NCBI GenBank assembly: GCA_900469625.1
Contig: UBXV01000028.1
Location: forward strand, 1 to 64,000
Direction: 5' to 3'
DNA from: Hyphomicrobiales bacterium
GTDB lineage: Bacteria; Pseudomonadota; Alphaproteobacteria; Rhizobiales; Rhizobiaceae
Length of the DNA stretch: 64,000 nt
Positions within the stretch are counted from its first letter, which is position 1. Every line of letters begins with the position of its first letter. A program made the position numbers and the translations under genes. Positions 9,121 to 18,458 of the stretch are shown in pieces. Below the pieces are notes generated by a model. It did no database searches, was not told the origin of the DNA, and saw nothing but the letters and a program-made list of their open reading frames with translations.

Positions 9121-10362
9121 CTACCGGCGATGCTCCGGCACGTCGAGCGTGTCGATCTTGCGCAACTGCGGGAAGCCGAGCGCCCAGAGCACAGAGACCA
9201 GCAGCGTACCGGCACCGCCGAACGCCACGGCAAAGACCGCGCCGAAGCCCGACGCCATCATGCCGGCCCGGAACTCGCCAAGCTCGTTGGACGCCCCGAC
9301 GAACACCATGTTGACGGCATTGACGCGACCGCGCAGCTCATCGGGCGTCCACAGCGTGATCAGGATTTCGCGCACATAGACCGAGATCATGTCGGCTGCA
9401 CCCATGACCACAAGCGCGGCGATCGATACCCACGGTGTTGCCGACAGGCCGAAGACGACGGTGCCGAGGCCGAAGAGCGCGACACCGGTGAACATCAGAA
9501 TACCGGCGCGGTGGCGGATGGGGTGGGCGGCAAGCCAGACGGCCATGCCGACGGCGCCGACGCCGGGCGCGGCGCGCAGCAACCCCAGCCCCCAGGGACC
9601 GAGATCAAGAATGTCGCGGGCAAAGACCGGCATCAGCGCGACGGCGCCACCGAGCAGCACGGCGAAGAGATCGAGCGAGATCGCGCCCAGCACCACCTTC
9701 TCGGCCTTGATGTAGCGAAAGCCCGCCGTGATCGTCTCCCAGCTCTGCACCGGGGCTTTGGAACGCGCCGCCGGCTTCGGGATCGCAAACACCATCAGTG
9801 CCGCAGCGGCAAAGAAGCAGACACCGACAGCATAGGGCGCGATGGAGCCAAAACCGTAGATCAGGCCACCAGCAACCGGGCCGACGATCATCGCCGTCTG
9901 CCAGGACGTCGAGTTCCAGGCAATAGCGTTGGGCAGGTCTTCCGGCGGCACCAGGTTGGGCGCCAGCGATTGCGAGGCGGGCGCCAGAAAAGCGCGTTCG
10001 ATGCCGAACACGACCAGGATCGCGTAGACAGGCCAGGGCGAGAAAAGCCCGGTGACCGTCAGCATCAGGAGCGCCACGGCGCACAACGTGCTGACAACCA
10101 TGCAGATACCCATGATCATGCGCCGGTTATAGCGGTCGGCGACCGAGCCGGTGACGAGGATCAGCACCAGCGAGGGCAGGAACTGGAAAAGCCCGATCAA
10201 ACCCAGATCGAACGGATCGCGCGTCAGGTCGTAGATCTGCCAGCCCACCGCGACCGAAATGATCTGGATGGCGAAGTAGGCAAGGAAGCGCGAGAAGAAG
10301 TAACGCCGGTAGCCGACATGCCGGAAGGCGGCGAAACGGTGCGTGGCATGAACGGCGGCCAT
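9121..10362 (-). CDS. MFS transporter, EntS-like
   Basis: A 413-residue polytopic membrane protein with about 12 hydrophobic segments. The loop motif GSVADRYNRRM after the second segment is the MFS signature (G-x3-D-R-x-x-R-R type), and APASQSLAPNLVPPEDLPNA is typical of the MFS_3/EntS-like group that exports siderophores and other small molecules. Export of a siderophore is only one possibility. The start at 10362 precedes RFAAFRHVGYRRYFFSRF, the usual N-terminus; an open frame further upstream has no family match. It converges with the amidotransferase gene with a 15-nt gap. Confidence 0.87.
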   Translation of the reverse strand: MAAVHATHRFAAFRHVGYRRYFFSRFLAYFAIQIISVAVGWQIYDLTRDPFDLGLIGLFQFLPSLVLILVTGSVADRYNRRMIMGICMVVSTLCAVALLMLTVTGLFSPWPVYAILVVFGIERAFLAPASQSLAPNLVPPEDLPNAIAWNSTSWQTAMIVGPVAGGLIYGFGSIAPYAVGVCFFAAAALMVFAIPKPAARSKAPVQSWETITAGFRYIKAEKVVLGAISLDLFAVLLGGAVALMPVFARDILDLGPWGLGLLRAAPGVGAVGMAVWLAAHPIRHRAGILMFTGVALFGLGTVVFGLSATPWVSIAALVVMGAADMISVYVREILITLWTPDELRGRVNAVNMVFVGASNELGEFRAGMMASGFGAVFAVAFGGAGTLLVSVLWALGFPQLRKIDTLDVPEHRR

Positions 10363-10495
10363 GGGGAAAGCGCTCCTCGATGAGACCGATCTTTGTCCGA
10401 CCCGTGTTAAACATGATGGCGTAGAGCAAATCGGCGTACTTGCTCGTTTAGGTCTCAATGTCTACATGTCTGTCAATAACGATTTGGAGACCGGC

Positions 10496-10789
10496 ATGAT
10501 TGCTGTCATCGGCACCTTGAACTTTATCATCAACATCGCGTGGTTTCTGATCATCGCGTCAGCCATCTTTTCCTGGCTCTACGCGTTCAACGTCATCAAC
10601 GTGAACAACCAGGCGATCAACATGATCGGCCGCTCGCTCTACCAGCTGACCGAGCCGCTCTACCGTCCGATCCGCCGGGTCCTTCCCAACATGGGTGGCG
10701 TCGACCTTTCGCCGCTCGTGGTGCTGGTGATCCTCTATTTCATCCAGCTGTTCCTGAACACGACGATCGCGCCGGCCCTGCTGCGCTGA
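10496..10789 (+). CDS. YggT family membrane protein
   Basis: A 97-residue protein with two membrane segments, near residues 5-25 and 70-92, and the conserved PLYRPIRRVLPNMGGVDLSP loop between them, diagnostic of the YggT family. YggT proteins are linked by others to osmotic or K+ balance and to cell-division genes; the molecular role is unclear. The ATG at 10496 follows a TTGGAG ribosome site. It is followed after 4 nt by the DUF167 gene, a widely conserved pair. Confidence 0.92.
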   Translation: MIAVIGTLNFIINIAWFLIIASAIFSWLYAFNVINVNNQAINMIGRSLYQLTEPLYRPIRRVLPNMGGVDLSPLVVLVILYFIQLFLNTTIAPALLR

Positions 10790-10793
10790 TCTG

Positions 10794-11111
10794 TTGACGG
10801 GCCACGCGTTTACCGCCCACGACGATCACGTGCGCGTCACCGTCCGGCTGACACCGAACGGCGGACGCGACGGGATCGACGGGGTGGAGAGCGGCGCCGA
10901 CGGGCAGGACCATCTCAAGGTCCGCGTGCGCGCCATTGCCGAAAAGGGCAAGGCCAACCAGGCCCTGATCGCCGTTCTCGCCAAGGCGATCGGTATCGCC
11001 AAGAACCGCATATCCTTCATTTCAGGCGAAACACAGCGCAAAAAAATCCTCCGGATCGATGCCGAGCCGGAGGATGTTTTAGAGCGACTTGCCGAACTGG
11101 TCGGCAAATGA
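10794..11111 (+). CDS. DUF167 (YggU-type) protein
   Basis: A 105-residue protein with the DUF167 motifs RLTPNGGRDGIDG and AEKGKANQALIAVLAKAI, and GETQRKKILRI near the end. The family is small, soluble and of unknown function. No ATG or GTG start is available early in the frame; the TTG at 10794, 4 nt after yggT, fits the family N-terminus and tight coupling to yggT. Confidence 0.88.
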   Translation: MTGHAFTAHDDHVRVTVRLTPNGGRDGIDGVESGADGQDHLKVRVRAIAEKGKANQALIAVLAKAIGIAKNRISFISGETQRKKILRIDAEPEDVLERLAELVGK

Positions 11112-11119
11112 GCTGACGC

Positions 11120-11656
11120 TTACTTCTTTTCGTTCGCAGCGCGCTCGACAGCTTCCTTGATCAGCTGCTTGGCGACGGCGGCATCCTTCCAGCCAAAAAT
11201 CTTGACCCACTTGCCGGGCTCCAGATCCTTGTAGTGCTCGAAGAAGTGCTCGATCTGCTTCAGCGTGATTTCCGGCAGGTCGGTGTATTCGTGGACCTTG
11301 TCATAGCGCTGCGTCAGGTGGCCCGACGGAACCGCGATGATCTTTTCGTCCTTGCCAGAGTTGTCTTCCATCATCATCACGCCGATCGGGCGAACGTTGA
11401 TGACGCAGCCCGGAACCAGCGGACGGGTGTTGCAGATCAGAACGTCGATCGGGTCGCCATCGTCGGAAAGCGTGTGCGGCACGAAACCGTAGTTCCCCGG
11501 ATAGTGCATCGGCGTGTAGAGGAAACGGTCGACGACGAGCGTGCCGGCTTCCTTGTCCATCTCGTACTTGATGGGATGGCCGCCAACGGGAACCTCGACG
11601 ATCACGTTGACATCTTCTGGTGGATTCTTTCCGATGGAAATCGCATCAATGCGCAT
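11120..11656 (-). CDS. ppa: Inorganic pyrophosphatase (family I)
   Basis: Hydrolyses pyrophosphate to orthophosphate and so pulls biosynthetic reactions forward. The 178-residue product has the family I signature DGDPIDVL with its metal-binding aspartates, plus [15 protein letters not shown] and [13 protein letters not shown]. Length matches the soluble Mg-dependent bacterial enzyme. It converges with the DUF167 gene, with only 8 nt between the two stops. Confidence 0.97.
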   Translation of the reverse strand: MRIDAISIGKNPPEDVNVIVEVPVGGHPIKYEMDKEAGTLVVDRFLYTPMHYPGNYGFVPHTLSDDGDPIDVLICNTRPLVPGCVINVRPIGVMMMEDNSGKDEKIIAVPSGHLTQRYDKVHEYTDLPEITLKQIEHFFEHYKDLEPGKWVKIFGWKDAAVAKQLIKEAVERAANEKK

Positions 11657-11815
11657 GGACTAACTCCAGGGTCGGTTGGGACGTTTGCCCGTCGGATAAA
11701 GGGAAACATGCCGCGATGCAATATAACTTTCGTCCGCAGCACAGATTCAACCGCTCGGTTTGCCATGTCCGCACGGCCGGCACGGTTCGCCAAATCCTGT
11801 CGAAGGGAAGCCAAG

Positions 11816-12418
11816 ATGAACGGAAGGGTTGCATGCCTGACGCTGATGCTTGCGTCTGCAGGCCCAGTTATCGCCAATGACAGCGTCTATGTCGACGTCA
11901 GTCGCGACAAGTGCCGGACGATCGCCGAGGAGCCGGGCATTTATGCCCTGATGTCCTGCCCGGGCTACCGTGATTATCCCGTGCATTTGAAGGAGATCGA
12001 TGTGCGCCAAAGCGTCTCCTTCGGCCACATCGGCAAGGACTATCTCGAAGGCGCGTTCGAAAGCTTCATCCCCTTCAACCATGCCGGCACCGTGGTGGAA
12101 TGGCGCGTGGCCGAGGGCGGCTTAGCGGTTGCCACGATCCTGCGCTGGACGATCGAGAACGCCGACCCGAAGACCGCGGAGGCAGTGCCGGCGCTGGAGG
12201 GACAGGTTCTCGTCGTCTCCAAGGTGGCAGAAAAGAGCGATGGCAAGGGCTGCGTCGCCGGCTATGTCGATGCGCTTGCCAATCCGGACCCAAACGCGAT
12301 CGCCCGGACGGTCGCCGACGAAGTGGCACCGTCATTTCGCTGCGGCGTCGACCAGCCGGCCTTCCACGGCAAACGCGGCGACAAGGCCGCCGAAACCACC
12401 AACGAACTGCCGGAATGA
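11816..12418 (+). CDS. Hypothetical exported protein
   Basis: A 200-residue protein that I do not assign to a family. Residues 1-20 look like a Sec signal peptide (MNGRVACLTLMLASAGPVIA, probable cleavage before NDSVYV). The mature part has three Cys near the N-terminus and later in the chain, and the RDYPVHLKEIDVRQSVSFG stretch is typical of small rhizobial periplasmic proteins. The start ATG at 11816 has GAAGGGAAG about 6 nt upstream. It is divergent from ppa and probably monocistronic. Confidence 0.7.
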   Translation: MNGRVACLTLMLASAGPVIANDSVYVDVSRDKCRTIAEEPGIYALMSCPGYRDYPVHLKEIDVRQSVSFGHIGKDYLEGAFESFIPFNHAGTVVEWRVAEGGLAVATILRWTIENADPKTAEAVPALEGQVLVVSKVAEKSDGKGCVAGYVDALANPDPNAIARTVADEVAPSFRCGVDQPAFHGKRGDKAAETTNELPE

Positions 12419-12463
12419 TCTTCTAACGTGCCGCTATCGCCGGAGCCGCCAGGAGCCCGGCGC

Positions 12464-12970
12464 TCAGTTCCAGGCGAAGCCAACCTTCTTGAGGTGCTTG
12501 TCGCCGAAATCTTCCATGCCTTCGGCGATATCGCTGCCGCCGGCGCCCTGGAAGAATTGGTAGGCATTGTCGCTGTCTTCGAGGCACCACACCACCAGTC
12601 CCCGGCAGCCGAGCGATCGCAGCAGGCTCTTGGCCTCGCCGAAGAGAACCCGACCAAGGCCGATGCCCTGATATTCAGGGCGCAGGTAGATCTCGTAGAT
12701 TTCGCCTTCCTGCGGCAGCGACTTGGCGCGGCTGAGACCGAGCGTCGCGTAACCCGCAATCGTTCCCGCCACATCGACGACCAGCAGGGTCGCCGGACCG
12801 CGCGTCGCCTTGCGCCACCAGACCTCGTCGCGACGATTGACCATCTGGACCAGCGGGCGGTGCGGAATGATGCCGCCATAGGTCTGCAGCCACGAAACGC
12901 GGTGCACGTCGGCAATTGCCGCCGCCTCCTGCGGTTCTCCGGGCCTGACCTCGATCGAAACAGTCTTCAT
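12464..12970 (-). CDS. GNAT family N-acetyltransferase
   Basis: A 168-residue acetyltransferase with the GNAT fold: EIYLRPEYQGIGLGRVLFG holds the acetyl-CoA-binding Q/R-x-x-G-x-G/A motif (QGIGLG), and the N-terminal AAAIADVHRVSWLQTYGGI is typical of this subgroup. Substrate unknown. It converges with the exported protein at 11816-12418, and is separated from typA by a 150-bp gap that contains the typA terminator. Confidence 0.88.
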   Translation of the reverse strand: MKTVSIEVRPGEPQEAAAIADVHRVSWLQTYGGIIPHRPLVQMVNRRDEVWWRKATRGPATLLVVDVAGTIAGYATLGLSRAKSLPQEGEIYEIYLRPEYQGIGLGRVLFGEAKSLLRSLGCRGLVVWCLEDSDNAYQFFQGAGGSDIAEGMEDFGDKHLKKVGFAWN

Positions 12971-13120
12971 GACTCACGACTCTAAACACACACAGGGCGA
13001 ACAGGAATCCCGCCCGGGAGCCGCGTCGCGTTAACCCACAGGCAACTTTAACGGCATCCTGTCGAAGGTTAACGCCTTTTTAACTTTATCCGCAAGCCGC
13101 ACCCCGCTGGCACACACAGC

Positions 13121-13147
13121 AAAAAACCCCGGATTGCTCCGGGGTTT
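13121..13147 (-). terminator. Rho-independent terminator of typA
   Basis: On the minus strand an ACCCCGG arm, a short AGCAAT-type loop and a CCGGGGT arm are followed by a run of T. It lies about 30 nt after the typA stop, the expected place and orientation. Confidence 0.85.
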
Positions 13148-13176
13148 CGAAATTTGCAGTTTATGGTCGGCTCGGC

Positions 13177-15003
13177 TTATGCAGCGCCGGCCGTGCGCGA
13201 CTTCTCGAAGCGCTTACGGTCGTTCGAGTCGAGATACATCTTGCGAAGACGGATCGACTTCGGCGTCACTTCGACGAGCTCGTCATCCTGGATCCAGGAC
13301 AGGGCGCGCTCCAGCGTCATGCGGATCGGCGGGGTCAGCTTGACGGCTTCGTCCTTGCCCGATGCGCGCATGTTGGTGAGCTTCTTGCCCTTCAACACGT
13401 TGACTTCGAGGTCGTTGTCGCGCGTGTGGATGCCGATGATCATGCCGGCATAGACCTTCTCGCCGGCTTCGATGATCATCGGGCCGCGGTCTTCCAGGTT
13501 GAACATGGCGTAGGCGACCGATTCGCCTGCGTCGTTGGAGAGCAGCACCCCGTTGACGCGGCCGCCGATCTCACCCTTGTACGGCTGGTAGGCGTGGAAC
13601 AGACGGTTCATGACCGCCGTGCCGCGCGTATCCGTCAGGAGTTCCGACTGGTAGCCGATCAGGCCGCGGGTCGGAGCGAAGAACACCAGACGGACGCGAT
13701 TGCCGCCGGACGGACGCAGCTCGACCATCTCGGCCTTGCGCTCGGACATCTTCTGAACGACGACGCCGGAATGCTCTTCATCGACGTCGATGACCACTTC
13801 TTCGATCGGCTCGAGCAACTGGCCATCGTCGTCCTTGTGCATGACCACACGCGGACGCGAAACGGCCAGTTCGAAGCCTTCGCGACGCATGGTTTCGATC
13901 AGAACCGCGAGCTGCAATTCGCCGCGACCGGACACGAAGAACGAATCCTTCTCGGAGGATTCCTCGATCTTCAGCGCAACGTTGCCTTCGGCTTCCTTGA
14001 ACAGACGGTCGCGGATGACGCGGCTCGTGACCTTGTCGCCTTCGGTGCCGGCAAGCGGGCTGTCGTTGACGATGAAGGACATGGTGACGGTCGGCGGGTC
14101 GATCGGCTGCGCGGTCAGAGCTTCGGTGACCGACGGGTCGCAGAACGTGTCGGCGACGGTGCCCTTGGTCAGGCCGGCGATGGCGACGATGTCACCCGCA
14201 TGCGCTTCGTCGATCGGCTGGCGCTCGATGCCGCGGAAGGCGAGGATCTTCGAGATACGGCCGGTTTCGAGCAGCTTGCCGTCCTGGCCGAGAACCCGGA
14301 CCGGCTGGTTCGGCTTCAGCGAACCGGAGTGGATGCGACCGGTGATGATGCGGCCGAGGAAGGGGTTTGCTTCCAGGATCGTGCCGATCATGCGGAACGG
14401 ACCTTCGGCAACCGTCGGCTCGGGAACGTGCTTGAGCACGAGGTCGAGAAGCGGCGCCATGCCCTGGTCCTTCGGACCCTCAGGCGCAACGTTCATCCAG
14501 CCATCGCGGCCTGAACCGTAGAGGATCGGGAAGTCGAGCTGCTCGTCGCTGGCATCGAGGTTTGCAAAGAGGTCGAAGACTTCGTTGATGACTTCTTCGT
14601 GGCGTCCGTCCGGACGGTCGATCTTGTTGATCGCGACGATCGGCTTCAGACCGACCTTCAGCGCCTTGCCGACGACGAACTTCGTCTGCGGCATCGGGCC
14701 TTCGGAGGCGTCGACGAGAACGATGGCGCCGTCCACCATCGACAGGATGCGCTCGACTTCACCGCCGAAGTCGGCGTGGCCGGGGGTGTCGACGATGTTG
14801 ATGCGCACGCCCTTCCACTCGACCGACGTCGCCTTGGCAAGAATGGTGATGCCGCGCTCTTTTTCGATGTCGTTGGAGTCCATCACGCGCTCGGCAACGC
14901 GCTGGTTTTCGCGGAACGAGCCCGACTGCTTCAGAAGCTCGTCGACAAGGGTCGTTTTCCCATGGTCGACGTGCGCGATAATCGCGATGTTACGAATGCT
15001 CAT
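13177..15003 (-). CDS. typA: Ribosome-associated GTPase TypA/BipA
   Basis: A translational GTPase of 608 residues that binds the 70S ribosome and aids assembly and stress adaptation, especially in the cold. The G motifs are visible: AHVDHGKTTL (P-loop), DTPGHADFGGE (G3) and NKIDRPD (G4), followed by EF-G-like domains III and V and the TypA-specific C-terminus. The ATG at 15003 gives the standard start MSIRNIAIIAHVDHG; the open frame upstream is not conserved. A terminator follows the stop. Confidence 0.97.
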   Translation of the reverse strand: MSIRNIAIIAHVDHGKTTLVDELLKQSGSFRENQRVAERVMDSNDIEKERGITILAKATSVEWKGVRINIVDTPGHADFGGEVERILSMVDGAIVLVDASEGPMPQTKFVVGKALKVGLKPIVAINKIDRPDGRHEEVINEVFDLFANLDASDEQLDFPILYGSGRDGWMNVAPEGPKDQGMAPLLDLVLKHVPEPTVAEGPFRMIGTILEANPFLGRIITGRIHSGSLKPNQPVRVLGQDGKLLETGRISKILAFRGIERQPIDEAHAGDIVAIAGLTKGTVADTFCDPSVTEALTAQPIDPPTVTMSFIVNDSPLAGTEGDKVTSRVIRDRLFKEAEGNVALKIEESSEKDSFFVSGRGELQLAVLIETMRREGFELAVSRPRVVMHKDDDGQLLEPIEEVVIDVDEEHSGVVVQKMSERKAEMVELRPSGGNRVRLVFFAPTRGLIGYQSELLTDTRGTAVMNRLFHAYQPYKGEIGGRVNGVLLSNDAGESVAYAMFNLEDRGPMIIEAGEKVYAGMIIGIHTRDNDLEVNVLKGKKLTNMRASGKDEAVKLTPPIRMTLERALSWIQDDELVEVTPKSIRLRKMYLDSNDRKRFEKSRTAGAA

Positions 15004-15205
15004 TTTTCGTCTCGGAAGGTTTAGGGCACGCCCCAATGGGCCACGCCGCTTTTTCAATGGTCGGGCTCATACAGGTTTTTTTGCGATTGCGAAAGGGGGG
15101 GCGCGCGCAAGAGCCTGACCCCGAAGTCCCGGCGGGCCATGGGTTTGCCACCGGAAAGGGCCTTGCCAGCAGGGTTTGGAAAGGGATCGGTGAGGGCTCG
15201 AACGC

Positions 15206-16768
15206 TCATGCGACAGCAGCCGGATCGAGCGTCACCCGCCACAGTTCCTGGTCCTGCCGATCCATCAGACGCACCGTCATCTGCTTCGTCTGGCCGTTGA
15301 TATCGACGATGCCGAAGAACTGCAGGCCGGCCGAAGGCGGCAGGTTGCTGTCGACGCCGCCACCCGACGCCTTGATGAAGCGGACGTCGGGGCCGAACGT
15401 CATGTCCAGCTCCTTCGGGCCGTAGGTGCCGGAATGCAGGGGACCGGAGACGAACTCCCAGAACGGGAGGAAATCCTTGAACGCCGCCCGTGACGGATCG
15501 TAGTGATGCGCCGCCGTGTAATGGACATCAGCCGTCAGCCAGACGAGGTTGTCGATGGCATTGTCCCTGATGAAGCGCAGCAGATCCGCAAACTCGGTCT
15601 CCCGGCCCATGGGCGGGCCATCGTCGCCGTTGGCGATCGCATCGGATCCGCGCCGGTTGGCATAGTCGTCCCAGACGACGAGGCCGATCGGCATGTCGCA
15701 GGCGATCACCTTCCACACGGCACGCGAGGCGGCAAGCTCCCGCTTCAGCCAGTCCGCCTGCCGCCAGCCGAACAGGCCGCCGTCGCCCTCCCCCTGGTTG
15801 GGGCCGCGATAGGATCTGAGATCGACGAAAAAGACATCGAGCAGCGGACCATAGGCGATCTTGCGGAAGATGCGGCCGGGCTCGGTCGGGATGTTGCGGA
15901 TCGGCGTCATCTCGTTGAACGCCCGGGCGGCGCGGGCCGCATAGACGCCGACGTCCTTTTCCGGATAGCGCGGATCGTCTCTGAGGTCCGTGGAGGCCGA
16001 CCAGTTGTTCAGCACCTCATGGTCGTCCCATTGATAGAAGGTCGGGCAGACGGCGTTAAGCGCGCGCACATGGGCGTCGAGCAGGTTGTATTTCCACTGG
16101 CCGCGATATTCCTCGATCGTGCGCGCCACGTCGCGCTTCTCGTGGGTGACCACCCGGTTCTTCCACACGCTTCCGTCGCGCAAGGATATCTCGTCGGGAA
16201 TGGGATTGTCGGCATAGATCGTGTCGCCGGAGTGGATGAAGAAATCCGGCTCGTGCAGACGCATGGTGGAATAGGTCTTCATGCCGACATCGTCGATGCC
16301 CCAGCCCTGCCCGGCCGTGTCGCCGGACCAGACGAAGCGCATCGAGCGCTTGCGCAAGGGCGCCGTGCGAAACCGGCCGGTCACCGGTTCGGATACTCGA
16401 TTGATGTCGTAAAGATCGGTCGCGACGAAACGGTAAAAGATATCCTGGTCGGGCAGCAGGTTTTCGAGCGAACACTTCACCGCACAATCCGTCTGCGGTG
16501 TCGCGGTGAGATCGGCGAGGCGGACCGAATTGGAAAAGCTCTCGGTCGTCGAATACTCCACCGCCACCCGCGAGGGCCTGTCGACCCGTGTCCACACCAT
16601 GCCCGAGCTTGTGTCGACATCGCCTGACTGAACCCCATGGATGAATTCCGGCCGGCCATAGCCGCGGGCATAGAATGGCGTGGCAAGGCCGGAAGACGCG
16701 ACAAGGCCGGCGGCACCGGCCGATAGAAGGAAGGAGCGGCGCGACAGCGTGCTGAGAATTTCGGCCAA
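15206..16768 (-). CDS. phoD: PhoD-family alkaline phosphatase, Tat-exported
   Basis: A 520-residue secreted phosphomonoesterase or phosphodiesterase. The N-terminus has a Tat signal, SRRSFLLSAGAAGLVA, which implies export as a folded metalloprotein. The catalytic domain shows VWSGDTAGQGWGID, HSGDTIYADNP, the QWDDHEVLNNW motif and LTADVHYTAAHHYDP, the metal-binding blocks of PhoD enzymes. PhoD enzymes use Ca and Fe and usually respond to phosphate starvation; I did not recognise a clear Pho box in the 230 bp upstream. Confidence 0.93.
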   Translation of the reverse strand: MAEILSTLSRRSFLLSAGAAGLVASSGLATPFYARGYGRPEFIHGVQSGDVDTSSGMVWTRVDRPSRVAVEYSTTESFSNSVRLADLTATPQTDCAVKCSLENLLPDQDIFYRFVATDLYDINRVSEPVTGRFRTAPLRKRSMRFVWSGDTAGQGWGIDDVGMKTYSTMRLHEPDFFIHSGDTIYADNPIPDEISLRDGSVWKNRVVTHEKRDVARTIEEYRGQWKYNLLDAHVRALNAVCPTFYQWDDHEVLNNWSASTDLRDDPRYPEKDVGVYAARAARAFNEMTPIRNIPTEPGRIFRKIAYGPLLDVFFVDLRSYRGPNQGEGDGGLFGWRQADWLKRELAASRAVWKVIACDMPIGLVVWDDYANRRGSDAIANGDDGPPMGRETEFADLLRFIRDNAIDNLVWLTADVHYTAAHHYDPSRAAFKDFLPFWEFVSGPLHSGTYGPKELDMTFGPDVRFIKASGGGVDSNLPPSAGLQFFGIVDINGQTKQMTVRLMDRQDQELWRVTLDPAAVA

Positions 16769-16999
16769 ACAAGCCTCCGGTTCGAACCTCGCGAAAGCGG
16801 GGTTTTCGCGAACCGGACCTTTGGCTGTTCTGATGTCAGCGACTTAACAGCCGCGTGAAAGAATTTGAACGGTTTGACGACAAATCGGTGAAGGCAAAGG
16901 TCGAGCACCGCTTTACGGTAAGCCGCCACGCCGCTGTCGTACGGTCGCATTTTCCGCAACCTGGCGCCTTGACGGCACGCCGACGGGAACACTAAGGGT

Positions 17000-17222
17000 A
17001 GCGGCGACGGTTCCCCCAAGGATGACTCCGACGGGGATTAATAGGGAACACGGTGAGGACGACCCAAAAGGGACCGAGACCGTGGCTGCCCCCGCAACTG
17101 TAAGCGGAATGCCGGACACCCCTCGTGGCGCGACAGCGCGCCATGCCACTGCGATCGCGCCAGGCGCGTTGCGGGAAGGCAGGTGAAAGGCGCCTGATCC
17201 GCGAGCCAGGAGACCTGCCGTC
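17000..17222 (+). promoter_or_regulatory. Cobalamin riboswitch (B12 element)
   Basis: The consensus parts appear in order: TTAATAGGGAACACGGTG, GACCGTGG paired with CACGGTG, the core CCCCGCAACTGTAAGC (about 17090-17105), GCCACTG (about 17145), GGGAAGGCAGG, and the B12-box end AGCCAGGAGACCTGCC (17204-17219). It lies upstream of a vitamin-B12/siderophore-type ABC importer. Adenosylcobalamin binding should reduce expression of the genes that follow. It is followed by a 190-nt leader containing a short open frame with a good ribosome site. Confidence 0.96.
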
Positions 17223-17273
17223 AAGCAGAAGATCCAGCGTCACGGGCGGGGTTGCCCGGAACAGGAGTTGTCC

Positions 17274-17381
17274 ATGATCCGCATACCCGGCGGCTTTGCG
17301 CCCTCTTTTCCCGTCCTTCTCGACGTTTGCGATCGTTTGTCTCCCGAAATCCGTCCGGCCGGCTGTCGCCGCTTCGGCTGA
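17274..17381 (+). CDS. Possible 35-codon leader ORF after the riboswitch
   Basis: An ATG at 17274, with ACAGGAG 7 nt upstream, opens a 35-codon frame (MIRIPGGFAP...) that stops at 17381, 33 nt before the TTG start of the binding-protein gene. Its ribosome site comes about 40 nt after the B12 box, where a translation-controlling riboswitch usually sequesters a start region. The peptide resembles nothing I know. It could be a regulatory leader ORF, or chance. Confidence 0.3.
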   Translation: MIRIPGGFAPSFPVLLDVCDRLSPEIRPAGCRRFG

Positions 17382-17414
17382 CCCTTCGCACGCTCACGAG
17401 AAGAGAGAATTCCC

Positions 17415-18458
17415 TTGAAAGCCATTTTCAATGCCGTCGGGCGCTATTGCCCATCCCTTGCCGTTTCCGTGTCCCTGCTTTTGACCGCCGCTCCCTCGAC
17501 CGCTGTTGCGGCCGCGACGAGCTACCCCCTGACCTTAAAGAATTGCGGCCAGGAGGTTACCTTTAAGGCGGCGCCGACGCGCACCGCTTCGATCGGTCAG
17601 AGCACCACGGAAATTCTTTATCTTCTCGGCCTCGCCGACAAGGTGGTCGGCACCGCCGTATGGATCGGCCCTGTCATCGAGGGCTACGAGGACGTCAACG
17701 CCAAGGTGCCGCGGCTTGCCGACAACGACCCGAGCTTCGAAAGCGTCGTTGCCACCAAGCCGGATCTCGTCACCGCGCAGTTCCAATGGCATGTCGGACC
17801 GGAGGGCATCGTCGCCACGCCGAAGCAGTTTGCCGAACTGTCGATCCCCGTCTATGTCTCGCCCGCCGATTGCGCCGCCAAGGACAACTCCGCCGGTGGC
17901 GACGGCGTGCGCCACAAATCCTTCTCTATGGAGCTGATCTACCAGGAGATATCAGAGCTTTCCGAGATCTTCGACGTGCAGGATCGCGGCGAGGCCCTGA
18001 TCGCCAAGCTAAAGGCGCGCGAGGAAGCCGCCCGCGGCAAGATCGCCAATGCCGACGGGAAGCTGTCGGCGGTCTTCTGGTTCTCCAGCGCCGAGATGGA
18101 TATCGACCCCTATGTCGCCGGCACCAATGGCGCGCCCGGCTACATCCTGTCGGCGCTCGGCATCAAGAACGTCGTGTCCACCGAAGAGGAATGGCCGACC
18201 ATCGGCTGGGAAACCATCGCCAAGGCCGACCCGAAGATCGTGGTCATCGGCAAGATGGATCGCCGCCGCTTCCCCGCCGACGACTGGGAGCTGAAGACGA
18301 AGTTCCTGAAGTCGGATCCGGTCACCAGCCTGATGCCGGCGGTCAAGGCCGACCATATCGTCGTCATGGACGCCCAGGCAATGAACCCGACGATCCGAAC
18401 CATCGAGGGCATCGAGGTGTTGGCCGACGCGGTCGAAAAAGCCGGCCTGGCGAAGTGA
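17415..18458 (+). CDS. ABC transporter substrate-binding protein, B12/iron-siderophore type
   Basis: Periplasmic binding protein of 347 residues, class III (BtuF/FhuD-like). A signal peptide covers about residues 1-33. The mature domain shows APTRTASIGQSTTEILYLLGL, DPSFESVVATKPDLV and KADPKIVVIG, typical of the two-lobed helical-hinge fold. The TTG at 17415 is the only good start, with AGAGAG upstream. Its stop overlaps the permease start by GTGA. Since a cobalamin riboswitch controls the operon, a corrinoid or cobalt-containing ligand is the likely cargo; a siderophore cannot be excluded from sequence alone. Confidence 0.88.
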   Translation: MKAIFNAVGRYCPSLAVSVSLLLTAAPSTAVAAATSYPLTLKNCGQEVTFKAAPTRTASIGQSTTEILYLLGLADKVVGTAVWIGPVIEGYEDVNAKVPRLADNDPSFESVVATKPDLVTAQFQWHVGPEGIVATPKQFAELSIPVYVSPADCAAKDNSAGGDGVRHKSFSMELIYQEISELSEIFDVQDRGEALIAKLKAREEAARGKIANADGKLSAVFWFSSAEMDIDPYVAGTNGAPGYILSALGIKNVVSTEEEWPTIGWETIAKADPKIVVIGKMDRRRFPADDWELKTKFLKSDPVTSLMPAVKADHIVVMDAQAMNPTIRTIEGIEVLADAVEKAGLAK

